From assembly GCF_021869535.1 (NCBI RefSeq), contig NW_026262690.1:94083995-94147994 (forward strand): DNA of 64,000 nucleotides, written 5' to 3'. Both the position numbers and the translations under genes were made by a program. The stretch's first letter is position 1; each line of letters begins with the position of its first letter. This document shows positions 21,430-33,240 of the stretch, one piece after another. Under the pieces are notes generated by a model. That model searched no databases. It worked only from the letters and a program-made list of their open reading frames with translations, and was not told where the DNA came from. Source of the stretch: Mytilus californianus. Taxonomy: Eukaryota > Mollusca > Bivalvia > Mytilida > Mytilidae.

Positions 21430-22800
21430 AAGAATCTATGCACACTTATGCTACATCTATCTTCAAAGATTGAAAGGGTTATAAACTCCTGTACTACCTC
21501 CATGACATATATGTGGTTGTCCCCGTGTACAAAGCCCATGACAATATCAGTTTGTTTTTTTAACTGCATTTCATGAGCTGTAAGATATTCTCCAATGCTA
21601 CTTACCAGAGAGTATATCCTAAACATTCATATGTTTGATCTGTGTTTCTTTAGAATGCCAACCAAAGATGAAGAATATGATCTTCCTTCGCTACTGATAC
21701 CAAATACATTGTCCTCTCTAGGCATAGAACCACTAATTCGGACCCGGTCAGAAAGAAAGTAGTACATATTTTAGACAAAATTGTTCCTACGCATAGCTGT
21801 ATATTTGTCAATAGGTGAAATATTTGGGTAGTTTTGGTATCAAATGAAAGCTTAATTGGGGACTTGGGATAACTGTAGAACCCTTGTTGAAAGTTTCTTT
21901 TGAATAATAAAAAAGTATATAAATTATAATAGGAGGGCACATTTGTCCTGTTGTTCAGATCAGAAGTACATGTTTTTGTACTATCATACTTCCGGGAACC
22001 AGTACGCTCTAATATGCAATTAAAGGTATGTTGAATTTTTCAGTACAAGTCAGGATCAGGTATAGTTTTGACATGAAATGACTGCCACTTTATTTGAACT
22101 TAAGACAAAGTAGCCATTAATGCTTGAAATTGCAGAATTAGATGTTTTATTCCTCTACAACGAATTTCGCTATTCTTTTTAGGTCTCTTTTAGTCAGATG
22201 GCTTAATAGTTTCTACTTATCATTACACCCCTAGATGAAGGTTAATTCACAAAAGCGCGTCGGAACCACGAAAAATAACGTGATATTTTTCTTTACAAAA
22301 ACTTTATGTTGCCATGTCCGCCATAACACAAAACCTCTTTCAAAATTACTAACATCGATTTTATCAGAAATCAAAGCCCGGCTTAAGAGTAAGCGTTAAA
22401 CTAGATACTCTAGGGGGTGGGTTGTATGAATCAAATGTGGATACCGACAATTTAACAGGATGTGTAACAGAACATACAACAAAATAGTCCTTTTTTTCCT
22501 TTTGTAATAAAAAAAACCATTTGAAACATCTACCCTTTACACTAGTATCCCTGCTTTCAAATTAAAAGACAAATAGACAGATCTGGTCCAACTTTGATTA
22601 ACAAAGAATGGCAAAAGTAGATAAAACTATCTTGTTTGAGGAAGAGATAATCATTCTTGGTATAAAAACCTCATTCATTCAAGCAAACAGTTCTCTGAAA
22701 CTGACATCATCAAATTATTTGATTTTTTTATTGAACGGTCTAGATTTTTAATGAAATAAATAATTGTGATGCAAAATCAGAAAAATATTTGTTGGACTGT
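21430..22800 (+). pseudogene. Penelope-like RT remnant, family 2
   Basis: Plus-strand decayed frame. YVVVPVYKAHDN (VPADKA block) lies near 21507-21545 and YDLPSLLIP (LPSLYWIP block) near 21672-21700. Further on come PLSKLLTSILSEIKARL (about 22335-22385), GGVNQMWI near 22415, and FSETDIIKLFDFFIER near 22692-22740. Between the second and third blocks lie about 600 unrelated bases with a hammerhead-like relic. The copy at 38100-39300 has the same arrangement, so the two are duplicates of one already disrupted element. Confidence 0.6.
22224..22275 (+). ncRNA. Hammerhead-like relic
   Basis: CTAGATGAAGGTTAATTCAC, AAAAGCGCGTCGG and then AACCAC resemble the hammerhead order (CTGATGA, stem II, GAAA, GCGC, GTC) with several core changes. 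It is probably inactive. Confidence 0.35.
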
Positions 22801-23009
22801 TCATTTAAGTCAACAATTTTTACAAATATTCTATTTTCTTTATTGATTAAAGTAAATAAAACTTTTTTTATCAGCTGAGATAGGTTAAAGATAAAGTTTT
22901 ATTGTAAACTGTATTGTAGATTTATTTATGTTATTACATAACACGATCATTAGAAGAGTATTGACCACTTTTTTCTTCTTATTTTCTTAATGCCTTTTAT
23001 ATAAGCCAT

Positions 23010-23060
23010 CTTCGCAATGCCTGTACCAAGTCAGGAATATGACAGTTGTTTTGCATTAGT
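23010..23060 (-). repeat. Inverted fragment of repeat R2
   Basis: TGCCTGTACCAAGTCAGGAA and TATGACAGTTGTTTT are the complement of the AACAACTGTCATATTCCTGA part of R2. Confidence 0.6.
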
Positions 23061-23466
23061 TTCGTTAGTTAAAAAAGTCGAACGTTTGCCATATAAACTT
23101 TATTCTGACAAAGTGTATGTTTTGTTGAAACTGCCTTGCAACCTCAATTAAAAGGCACCCTATGAAGTCACGTGAGGTGAAACTGAGGAAAACATCAATC
23201 AACTGCAAACAATTAGCACTCCTAAAATCTTAATTTTTGCGTTGTAAAAAATTGTAAACCAACCACACGATGATATTTAATCACACAATAAACTTTGATT
23301 ATAAATTAACGGTTTACAAAACTTTGAATTTTTGAAATACAAAGGCTTTTCTACCTCAGGAATAGATTACCTTAGCTGTATTTGGCAAAGCTTTTAGGAA
23401 TTTTTGGTCCTCAATGATCTTCAACTTCGTACTTTATTTGGCCTTTTTAACTTTTTTTTTATTCGA

Positions 23467-23510
23467 GCGTCACTGATGAGTCTTTTGTAGACGAAACGCG
23501 CGTCTGGCGC
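23467..23510 (+). ncRNA. Hammerhead ribozyme, type I layout with minimal stem III
   Basis: All core elements are present in order. Stem I 3' strand GCGTCA (23467-23472) is followed by CTGATGA (23473-23479). Stem II GTCT/AGAC with loop TTTGT spans 23480-23492, then GAA plus A15.1 (23493-23496). Stem III comes from the palindrome ACGCGCGT (23496-23503), the cleavage base is C 23504, and stem I 5' strand is TGGCGC (23505-23510). GCGTCA pairs fully with TGGCGC (one G-U). The palindromic stem III leaves almost no loop, so activity is expected mainly as a dimer, as reported for similar ribozymes. Hammerheads are known in Penelope-like elements (Cervera and De la Pena), which fits the surrounding RT remnants. 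Confidence 0.85.
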
Positions 23511-23780
23511 AAATACAAAATTTCAATCCTGGTATCTATGATGAGTTTATCTTTAATCGATGTATTTGTTGCAAAATTATCTCCTCTATGTATTTCTAGA
23601 TAAGCGATATCAGACTTTACTGTCAGCAGATTAAACTAAAGTGTATGACTCACATGTGATTACATTGTTTGCTATCAAATCGATTAAAGAAAACATGTTG
23701 ACAACATATGATACACCAAAAGTTTAAACTCTACAAGTTTACATACAACTTAAACTTGAAAATAACATTTTAATAAATTG

Positions 23781-23829
23781 TATGATTCCGAAGCACTTTT
23801 CTGGATTTGTCTTCATTAAGAACGCTCTA
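23781..23829 (-). ncRNA. Hammerhead-like relic
   Basis: On the minus strand GAGCGTTC, TTAATGA, AGACAAATCC, AGAAAA, GTGCTTC and GGAATC follow the same order as the 15785 relic with more changes, and stem I is no longer complementary. It lies just upstream of a TRIM tail fragment. Confidence 0.35.
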
Positions 23830-23839
23830 ACTAAGACCG

Positions 23840-23925
23840 TATTAGTATCTATTTGTCAAAAAGGAACAGTAAATGATCGGTTGTTCGGATTCTCGAAGTT
23901 GCATATTGTAAAAATCATGGATTGA
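23840..23925 (+). pseudogene. TRIM-like C-terminal fragment
   Basis: GTTAGTATCT-type sequence (here GTATTAGTATCTATTTGTCA), then AAAAGGAACAGTAAATGATC, GGTTGTTCGGATTCTCG and TTGCATATTGTAAAAATCAT end in GGATTGAGAC. These correspond to the last roughly 28 codons (VSICFxKKGQLMIGCSxSxKxKLHIVKFxx, stop) with a small internal deletion. No upstream part of the gene is present. Confidence 0.75.
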
Positions 23926-23935
23926 GACAAAAATA

Positions 23936-24302
23936 ATGGACTCTCATTCAAGTATAACTTGGAATATGAAGGATGAGAGTCATTCTAGTAATGGAGCCTG
24001 AGGCTCAAGAGGATGTAACTATAGCATTCATTTCCCGATGTACAACGAGGCATCTCATTTAAAAGAGGTCAAAATCCTTGACCTATGGGTATGACGTAGC
24101 TATACCTAGCTATAAATACTGCGGCTATTACCTGTGCCAATCATGATTCAAAGTTTGTTTGTGCAACCAAAACAATTGGGATGGGCAAACAGTACCCTCC
24201 AAACTGGGTGGGTAAATTGTTACATCCTCTTGAGCCTCAAGCTCCATTACTAGAATGACTCTCATCCTTCATATTCCAAGTTATACTTGGATGAGAGTCC
24301 AT
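23936..24302. mobile_element. MITE with 84-base terminal inverted repeats
   Basis: Arm 23936-24019 (ATGGACTCTCATTCAAGTAT to GAGGATGTAAC) is almost the exact complement of arm 24219-24302. The 199-base interior contains TCGGTT-free AT-rich sequence with GACCTATGGGTATGACGTAG. It has no frame. The interior plus a diverged arm recurs inverted at 29400-29617. Confidence 0.8.
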
Positions 24303-24350
24303 TCTACTAATTACGCCCCTCGGCTCTTCGAGGATGTAACTATAGCATAT
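24303..24350 (+). repeat. Left inverted terminus of a possible 5.3-kb element
   Basis: TCTACTAATTACGCCCCTCG, GCTCTTCGAGGATGTAACTA and TAGCAT match in reverse complement the sequence at 29567-29616. The sub-motif CCTCGGCTCTTCGAGG is itself a hairpin. Confidence 0.7.
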
Positions 24351-24359
24351 TCAAGGTGT

Positions 24360-26364
24360 TGGCACAAAAAAGTAGTTCCCTGAACAACTAACAGAGAGCA
24401 AATTAGAATTTACTGAATCAGTCCAGAATATACTGGAGACTAAGATAGTAGTCAATCTAACTAATCTTTCTGACTTAATAATAAATATAATCTAAATATT
24501 AAGGTAAAGTACCAATATTGTTAGTCCAGGTATAAAAAATAAATAGTTTCAAAAACATTTAAAGTAATTTTGAAAATAAATATACAACAAAATATCTATT
24601 TCTCTCAATATATTTTGTAGTCTGAATTTCACTATTTTCAAGAATAATAACTTATTCTATACATTCAAGACAAATTCTCTTAACTATATAAAGAGCATAA
24701 CATTCATACCACATCTTCCTATATCTATATAACAAGTTTTGAATTTTCAAAATACCAATTGCCTGATACTTGCTAACAAACCATTAATTGTATATCTAAA
24801 TATCTACTGACATATTATTCGGCAACACTTTTCTTAAATATTTGAAAGTGTTTAATTCTTTAGCCCTTCTTTTTTGTACTCTACTAACATGACACTCACT
24901 GTAGTTCAGATGTGTATGAAAAAACAAGAATTTGAAGACAAATTCAGGAGACAGTAGTTTAAATAACGATGTAAACACAGCCAGATACAGATTTTCATTA
25001 GCCTTCTAGTATATTTACAAGCTAAAAACTGTCACTGCAAGTTCTACAAGTATTATCCCTTTGCATGACATTTGCAATTCAGTCTGTCTTTAATATTCTA
25101 AGAACAGAAAAATTGATTCAAAAGCTCAAGTAAGCAACAAAAGCTTTAAATAGTGTTAATATTCATAACTTTAACATCACTTAGCAATCAAAAACTCCTC
25201 TCTGAGTCATATTAAAAAGTCATAAATAGATGATTACTGTCACACTAAGGTCACCTGTTAATTAAAGGTTGACTTATTTAAAACTACATGTAGATGTCAA
25301 AGATGATCAGCCTCTACTGTAGTTCTTATTGAGGACACTTAATAAAGTGACTATATTTACAAGTTTCTTCTTATTCATTTGTATCTGGAATACACCAACT
25401 ACAATATAGTATTTGATGTCTGGTTCAGTAAATTTACATTCCATGTTTGTTTATGACAATGAGTATGTAGTATATGAATAATATATATTTATATCAAACA
25501 GTATTGATAATAAATTGAATCTTACAATCCAACACTTTATACAGACTAGGTCTACATATACATACTGAATCTAATGTACCATTCTGAAAAAAATCATCTC
25601 AAAAGTATCATCGTTATGATATTTCATTAAGTATAAACAAATTATACAAAAAACAAGTGTAGCTATTTAATATCTTATGTTATAAGAATTAATTTAGATC
25701 AATATATTCAGAATTAAAACTTGATCCAGCGTGTTTTAAAAATCCTAAGATTTAAGTAATACTGTTCTATGAAAACTCATCTGATAATCTGATAATTTTC
25801 TTAAAAAAGAACTGGGGAAGGGTTACATAGTTTATACTTCATTGTAAACTGTAACATTTGAAAATGGCCTTCACCCATCCTGATATCCATACACAAGTTG
25901 GATATTGAAGGAATATAACTATTACTTTATTTTAACCTCTATCAGTCAAGACTTGAACTGCTCCTTTGTACAATATGGTTATGATACATCTTACATGTAC
26001 TATTTTTCTATATATATACATCTAAGAGTAAATCTAATTGAACTGAAAAGAAAATCCAGTGTACATGTACATGTACAGATTTAGGTGGTAAGCAAAATAT
26101 AAGTTTGCAATTTGTTTTGCAAATTTTAATGCTTTATAGAATACTTTTCAAAAGTTGCATTTCTCGATGGAGCATAAAAATATGTAAATGATATATAATA
26201 TATATATATATATATCATACTATGAATATGTCAATGCTTATAAACTGATGATACAAAAGCATCAATATAGCAATTCTATTTCAAGTTCATGGAGTCTAGA
26301 AAGATCACCATTTTCTATTTTAATTTCCCTCATGGATTTCAATAATACAGATGCATAGATGCAA
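24360..26364. other. Intergenic, no gene supported
   Basis: AT-rich sequence without repeats or frames I can interpret. A TA-repeat of about 20 bases lies near 26193-26215. Confidence 0.45.
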
Positions 26365-26516
26365 TATTATACAATTATAGCCTTTTTGTGAGGTCGATAC
26401 GAGGTTATATCGACCTAAGAGAAGCATATTGACTGAGGACGAAGTCCGAGGTCGATATGCTTCTCTGGGTCGATATAACATCGTATTGACCTCAACCAAA
26501 GGCTACAATTGTTATA
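26365..26516. mobile_element. Palindromic foldback element, copy 1
   Basis: Arms of about 66 bases run from ACAATTATAGCC to the centre GAGGACGAAGTCCGAG (26435-26450) and back to GGCTACAATTGT. The stem contains GAGGTCGATACGAGGTTATA against TATAACATCGTATTGACCTC and GAAGCATAT against ATATGCTTC. Outside it is TATTAT on both sides. Confidence 0.85.
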
Positions 26517-26727
26517 TTATTAATCAACAACTATAGCATGAACAAAGTAAAATTGGGGATTTCTAGAATCTATTTTTAGTAACATGCTGTATGCCCTGTG
26601 CAATATGCTGTTTTTGACCTACGAAAAGCTAAACACAACAGTATTGGCGTGCAAACTGAGCAAATACAAATGTACATGTGATCAAGTTTTAACGAATCAC
26701 AAATCCTTAAAAATATTTGATTAATAA

Positions 26728-26885
26728 TATTATACAATAATAGCCTTTGTATGAGGTCGATACAAGGATATATTGACCTGAAAGAAGTATATTGACTGAG
26801 GACGAAGTCCGAGGTCGATATACTTCTTTGGGTCGATATATCCTGTATTGACCTCATACATAGGCTATAATTGTTATATTATTAA
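26728..26885. mobile_element. Palindromic foldback element, copy 2
   Basis: It has the same layout and centre as the element at 26365, 210 bases downstream in the same orientation. Several stem positions are changed on both arms at once (GAAGTATAT against ATATACTTC; AAGGATATAT against ATATATCCTG), so the hairpin is kept. Confidence 0.85.
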
Positions 26886-29399
26886 TTTCCGACCATATTT
26901 GTATTAAATCGTCATTTGATTTTGTTGAAATTTTATAGATATCATATTGTCTCCTAGACAATAACAACATATTAGTTGTTATTTCATTTACTTTTTATGT
27001 TGTTTTTTTTTTACATCATATGTATTTGAAGATTTTTTCTTCTTCAAATAATCATTCATAGATATTTTTCTATAAATCTTTTAACAATATCATGAAATTC
27101 ATTACATGACGTCACAAAGTATATCGGTTTTTAGATATTCTAAAAATAACCGTGCAATATGCTTTTTGCTATGCAATATGCTTTTTGCTATCCGCCGTTT
27201 TCTAAATACCTTCGAAAATATAGTTTAACATGTGACTATCCCTGAACGAATCAAATAAGTTAAAATATACGAATTAATAATATAATCATTTGATAATCAT
27301 TATAGAAACTTTATAAATTCTACATAAATTCATGTAATACTACTTTCTTCAGTATTTGCTATCTGACATGAAAAATGTGTAGGAGATTAGTCCCCTAAAC
27401 ACTTATATACAATTGTTTACAGAGATATGAATTAGCTTATAACAAGGCAACACTTAGTCACATAAAGATTAGTGATGTACATATCCAATGTACATTACAG
27501 TATTCCTTTTTTAAAAAGGAAAATATGTCAGATATTTCATGTCCATCATCAAAGCAAAATTTGCATGTTGAGAGAAAAATCTTCCTGTTTTGTATAGTTC
27601 TTTAACATTCATTGCTGCTACCATTTGCAATTTAATAAATATATTATAGCTTACCATATCTAGTATCATTACTGAGATTGTAAAGCACAATTTGTCTTAT
27701 CAAAATAAGCACATTTGTACAATATTTTCTGCAAGTCAAAATACGGACTTTTGGAAAGAATCTTCCTTTCTTGGCAGAATCTAAATAATTTTTATAGTTG
27801 TATCTCAAACTATATTTTACAGTAAAAAGTTGTTTACTATTACTGATACCTTGTAGACAGCAAGATCAGGATCTACAATTGTGTTCTGATTAATTAGAAT
27901 ATAACTTTGAACTATTTCTTCAGAAAAGAGTAACTGTTTATCTATTCTAAGGCTTTGTTTGTTATATTCATTATTTATGTTATAACAATGCCAAGATATA
28001 AGAGTGAAAAACTCTATTGTCTTATTTCAACTAAATGAGGATATCTTTTATAAAGATATGGTAATAAATGTACATGAATGTATCATTTTACAAGTGTCAA
28101 ATAATTTTATTCATAATCTGAAATCTACATTAATGAATTTCAAGGCAATGATAAAACCATCCAATGGAAATTATTTTTATTTCCTTCCACAATGTGCATA
28201 TATATGGAAGTTTTTAACGACCTTGACTGTCATAAACAGCCCTTGCATGGTCGGTAACACTATGCATGTTATGTCAAACATCATAAACATTATCCTTGAA
28301 AAAATGAATTTACATCTGACCAATGCATGTCAGTCATATAAATTTTTCAGAAGATCCTTTGATCTTTCTTTTTTAATATTTGATATCAACTAGTATGTTT
28401 TGATATATTGGCATCACACTTCTCACAATTTACAACATTATTATCATATTGTACTTATTCTTTTTCAAAAGCAAAGAACTTAAGTTAACAATGAGCAATG
28501 CTCCTCTGCTTTATTTTTTGCCAAGATAAAGATATAAAATCTTGCAGGATATTGTTTGTTTATCTTAATCATAGTAAAGACATGAGATTAACTTCATGTA
28601 CAGAATTATGCAACAAAATTTGCATTTTTAAAAACTGAAATGTTGCAGATTTTTTCAAACAATAATAATTGTTTTACTATTATTTTCTACAGTATGTTTC
28701 TACCTAATTAATTGTTTGTTAGTGGCATGTTAAATGCTCTACAAGGAACTATTCATTAAATGTTAATGTTCCCCCTTCGACCTATTTCTTGTCATGTTTG
28801 CCGTGATATTCCACTGTCCTCTCAATATTCAGATATTATAGTAACACACATCCATGTGTATTTCGACAAGAAGTCTAGCATATTTCAATGCACTGCATTA
28901 CAGTTTCTTATATTGGAATAAGAAATGTATTTTAATCACAACATTTTGTGATAATAACATCTCAAATATATTTGCTATATTTTCTATAAATTGTACGTCA
29001 CTACGTGGGTACATTATGGCAAGAATATACGAGTACACCTTCGTACATTTTGCACTTACCTTGAAAATCAAGAAAGATATTCTACTCATATACTTCTGTA
29101 TAGAGATTCATTCGTGTTAAAATAACTACGATAATGTATCAATTTATTTAGATGAAAAAATGTCAAAATTATTAAAAATTGAACACGTTCGGTCCACCAT
29201 TGATTACGTGATAAGCACCTGTGTGATTCACACTACAGTACACGTGTATTTTTAGAACAAGGTTTAGAAAATAGAACAACGATTAAATACGTTGTATTTA
29301 ACGAACTTGGATATCAAGTTCTCAAGATAACTAATGTTTATAAAACATTTTTTACTGGAACAACGTTCTCAGTTTTACAAATTCTTAAAATTCTGGACG
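26886..29399. other. Intergenic, no gene supported
   Basis: Includes a 129-codon open frame at 28004-28393 with no recognisable motif and composition like its surroundings. TTTTTGCTATGCAATATGCT is tandemly doubled near 27155-27190. Nothing else is interpretable. Confidence 0.45.
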
Positions 29400-29617
29400 T
29401 CGCCACAGATTATAACGAGTTAGTCACCTCGCTGCTCGAAAAAAAATATGATTGGCACAGTTAATAGCCGCAGTATTTATAGCTAGGTATAGCTACGTCA
29501 AACCCATAGGTCAAGGATTTTGACCTCTTTTAAATGAGATGCCTCGTTGTACATCGGGAAATGAATGCTATAGTTACATCCTCGAAGAGCCGAGGAGCGT
29601 AATTAGCAGAATGGATA
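29400..29617 (-). repeat. Right inverted terminus and MITE-related interior
   Basis: The reverse complement carries ATTCTGCTAATTACGCTCCT, CGGCTCTTCGAGGATGTAAC, then the interior shared with the 23936 element (GAGGCATCTCATTTAAAAGA, GACCTATGGGTTTGACGTAG, AATACTGCGGCTATTAACTG). It is thus a relative of that MITE with a different outer arm. Confidence 0.75.
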
Positions 29618-30069
29618 GTTCATGTTGTAATTTATCATTCCAAATACTTATTATAACGAAAAAACATTATTGCCAAGTTATTATTTCAGTTGCATTATTG
29701 CTGCATTATTATTCGATAACGAAGATATATATAACGGCACACGTAGTTTTGTCTAATATAAGATTCAACACCGATTATACGTCGAATAACAAAAACCAAT
29801 ATAAAAGACAGTAAATACTGAAAACAATAACACTACTTAAATCAATACAAAAAAAAATCAATCGGTTTGATATTTACTGATTAATATTCATGAATTAAAA
29901 CATGATTTATTTGTTAGTTGTAATCGGCTTCGTACTAGTTTTCAGTAATTGTGAGTACTCTTCGAATGGTGCCATTTGTCTTTTGTCTTTATGTAAGTTT
30001 TTTTGTGATATATGCAAATGTAAAGGTCCAAGCCCTCTTCGACTATTTTTTACTGTTTGTTCTTATGTG

Positions 30070-30640
30070 CTGATACACCGATGTAGAAGGTAAAGAGAGG
30101 GTTGAGCACTTGCAAACATGTTTGAATCCATTACATTCTGTTTGGGCTGTCCTAAGTCAGAATTCTGTAATTCAGTTGTTGTCGTTGGTTGAAGTCTGTC
30201 ATATTCGTTTATTGAATTTTACATCAATAGGACCGTTTGTTTTCTTGTATGAATTATTTTTACATTTGTTTATATCCTGTCTTTTTATAGAAGAGAGGAA
30301 GAAGAAACCAAAGGGATTTTAAAAGGCGGAGACAAACAGACAACACTATGGCAAAAAAGAACCACGAACGTAAACAACAGTCTACACATCATATCATAGA
30401 AACTAGAGTCTGAACAACAAGAACCCTTCGAATATACCATGGGTAATATCAGTTGCTCTGGAAGGGGAAGCAGATCCCGGACCATTTATGGCACTGGTTG
30501 TGTATAACTTACTATACGGAATTGGTATTCATCATGGTTCTAGGCTGTACGGTGAGCTATAGTTACCTAAATCTACGTCATTTTTGTTTCTGGTAACTAT
30601 ACCACATCTTTTTGTTTTATATTGGAAAAAAATCATTATT
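30070..30640 (+). repeat. Mosaic of dispersed repeat fragments
   Basis: GAGGGTTGAGCACTTGCAAA, CTGTCCTAAGTCAGAATTCT and AGTTGTTGTCGTTGGTTGA belong to the first part of R1 (30085-30290). The stretch from 30330 to 30485 is a decayed family 2 tail (GACAAACAGACAACACTATG, GGAAGGGGAAGCAGATCCCG). TAGGCTGTACGGTGAGCTAT and ATACCACATCTTTTT (30540-30620) are again R1. Confidence 0.6.
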
Positions 30641-30649
30641 ATAATATAA

Positions 30650-30960
30650 ATAAGAAGATGTGGTATGAGTGCCAATTAGACAACTCTCCATCCAAGTCAC
30701 AATGTATAAAAGGTTAGCAATAATAGGTCAAAGTACGGCCGAACAGCAAGCTATAAAGGGCCCCAATATGACTAGTGTAAAACAATTCACACAGGATCAA
30801 CAAACGGTCTTATCTATATAAAAAACGAGAAACGAGAAACACCTATGAACCACACCAACAAACGACAACCACTGAACAACATGCTCCTGACTTAAGTGCA
30901 TAAAAATGCAGCGGGTTTAAAGGTTTTAACAGGCGCCAACCTTCACCCTAACCTGAGACA
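30650..30960 (-). repeat. Inverted copy of repeat R1
   Basis: AAGAAGATGTGGTATGAGTG, AGACAACTCTCCATCCAAGT, AACAAACGACAACCACTGAA and CATGCTCCTGACTTAAG are the complement of successive parts of R1 at 6546-6880, nearly full length but diverged. Confidence 0.75.
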
Positions 30961-31749
30961 GTAGTGTAACATTACAACATAAAAAAACACACTATAAAAT
31001 ATCAATTGTAATGGCTTAACTCGATCAAAAAGACATTTAAACAAAAACAAGTCAACATACAATGAACGAATATGTTTGATCTATGACACAATATAAATAC
31101 AATAAATACAATATTAAAACAGAGGTGCCTATATAACATAGACGTTACATGTAGTAATAAAAAAATGTAGGAATGGTGTAAAAGGACAACTCTAACCTGG
31201 GACAAAATGGCGTTAAATAAAACACCGTACACAGGTAAATTGAAATATAATAGTTTTGATGTTCGGAGTACGAAAGTAACAAAATAAACAAATTTGTTGT
31301 TCAGAGTACGAGTACAGAAATAAAAATTTCATCATACTAAATACTTATTAAAGGTGGTACATATTTAAAATAGTGCGACGAGATATAATACAAAATAAAT
31401 AAGCATTGAATTACAGAAATGCATTACAAATTGTGTCAACATGTCCAATTAACACGAAAGTACGATTTGAGAGTACTCGCAATTACTGAAAGCCAAAAAC
31501 AATTTTCAATAAAAAATCATGCATCAGAGACTAAAATCAATTAAAACACATCCCAGGGATTTAGTATTTTAACGCCACCGACAGTCAAAGAACACATGAC
31601 TTGTGCAATGCCAAAATAAAAGTATCGACAGGCAGTAGTATCGTTAGGATTATAATAAATATGTATCATGTAATATATAGATAAAGCAATCTCTAAAAAG
31701 AAAATAAACGTGGATGTGTATTTATACATCCCAAAAAACATTCAGAAAG

Positions 31750-32430
31750 AACACAAATTTAGTTACGTTTTAATTTGTTAATGACAAAATTGATGATAGT
31801 GCCTATGTAAACAATATTCAAAGATCTTATTACAACATTAAAAAGATAACCTTTACTAATAAGTTTGTTTAAAGGTTCGATGAGTTTACACGGATCATAT
31901 AGTGATTTCCGCGCTTTTAGTACAAAAGTACCGTAAAATTTAGGATGTGAAATACCGTTTTTAATAAGTTTTCTACAGGTACAGCCAAATTTACTAACCA
32001 AATCTTTGTATCTATGAAAGAATTTATCTTAACGAAATTCCTGACTTAATTATTTACCAGTGATGCATTGATTCCGTTCGTTAAAATATATTACATCACT
32101 ACACACACGGGAATAACGAACGAGTTGGGATATATAAACACCGTATGATGGAGCCAAAGGAACATCGCCGTCAAAAAAGGAAAATTAACAATAGGGAATG
32201 AAAAATCGTCTCTTTTGTCGTAAATTTTAGTATGGAGTTTCCCTTTAGAAATTGAAATGTCTAAATCTAGAAAAGGACAACTACTGCTGTTTATGTTAGA
32301 TTTATTTAAAGTAAGTTCCTTTGGATAAATTTTGCTAGTATATTTAGAGAACTCTGGATTATTTAACGAAAACATATCACCAAGATAACGGTAGGTATTG
32401 TTGAATGTGTCAACAAAATGTAACATGTAT
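31750..32430 (-). pseudogene. Penelope-like RT remnant, family 1 (C-terminal half)
   Basis: The minus frame 32426 to 32091 encodes FNNTYRYLGDMFSLNN, CPFLDLDISI, KIYDKRDDFSFPIVNFPF and, after a one-base shift near 32165, the YGVYI region. The frame from 32001 to 31759 carries SKFGCTCRKLI, GISHPKFYGTF, LIEPLNKLISKG and the end of the protein. The catalytic-type YxDD box is changed to YLGD. It is truncated at its 5' end just before the YLDDIF block. Sequence between 30960 and 31750 holds nothing recognised. Confidence 0.7.
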
Positions 32431-33067
32431 AAGCATGGTTAATGCAAAGATAAGAGCATGTAGAAACAAAAGCAAACAACGGCAATAAAGTGATGCTTCA
32501 TAGATAAGATGGAGCTGCTTCCTGGGGCTCTGCGGTGAACGTTTTGTGAGAAGCATTAAAAGCCCATTATCCTGACAATGCAGTACTTAATTGAGGAAAA
32601 TTGTAGTGTTTTATAATATTACACCTGATACGAGAGGCGAATACATTAATCTGATATCTCAAAGTGCACAACGAAAACCAGTCTTTTTTTTTCCTCTTTC
32701 ATAGATATTCAAACGAAACATAAAAAAAACAGAAAGATATTAAAACAAACGTTTGAAAGTCTACAAAAATATTGATATTACATAGTAAAGTCGTTAAAGT
32801 CGACAAAACATTTACATTGGAAGTTGAAGAATCCTGGATAGATTTTCATGCAAAATAACATATTGGACTACAACTTTGACAAGAATAAAGAAAATTTAAT
32901 GTAGCTTGAACTTTCTATCATACTGCCTTACTTTAGTTTAATCCAAATACAAAAGTAAAAACAATTGTACAAATTACCTGCAATCAGTTTACAAAATAAC
33001 GAGTGGTGAACCAATTTGACGCTGAAAACATGAATACCATTTTATAAAAAGGAAAATAACAAAAAAA

Positions 33068-33240
33068 ACCGATCTCCAAGGAATATTCAAAACGGTAAGT
33101 CCCTTAACAAACGGCAAAACCAAAAGCTCAAACATATCAAAAGAATGGAAAACAACTGTCATATTCCTGACTTGGGCATTTCCATATGTGGAAAATGTTG
33201 GATTAAACCTGGTTTTATTGCTAGCTTAACCTCTCACTTT
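33068..33240 (+). repeat. Copy of dispersed repeat R2
   Basis: CGATCTCCAAGGAATATTCA, GGTAAGTCCCTTAACAAACG, AAAACAACTGTCATATTCCT and ACCTGGTTTTATTGCTAGCT match the other R2 copies at 17022, 19095 and 47255. It is non-coding and of unknown origin. Confidence 0.75.

Noticed and set aside
28004-28393. 129-codon open frame
   Set aside because: Ordinary AT-rich composition, no domain, no neighbouring exon signals. It is within the range of chance ORFs in this base composition.
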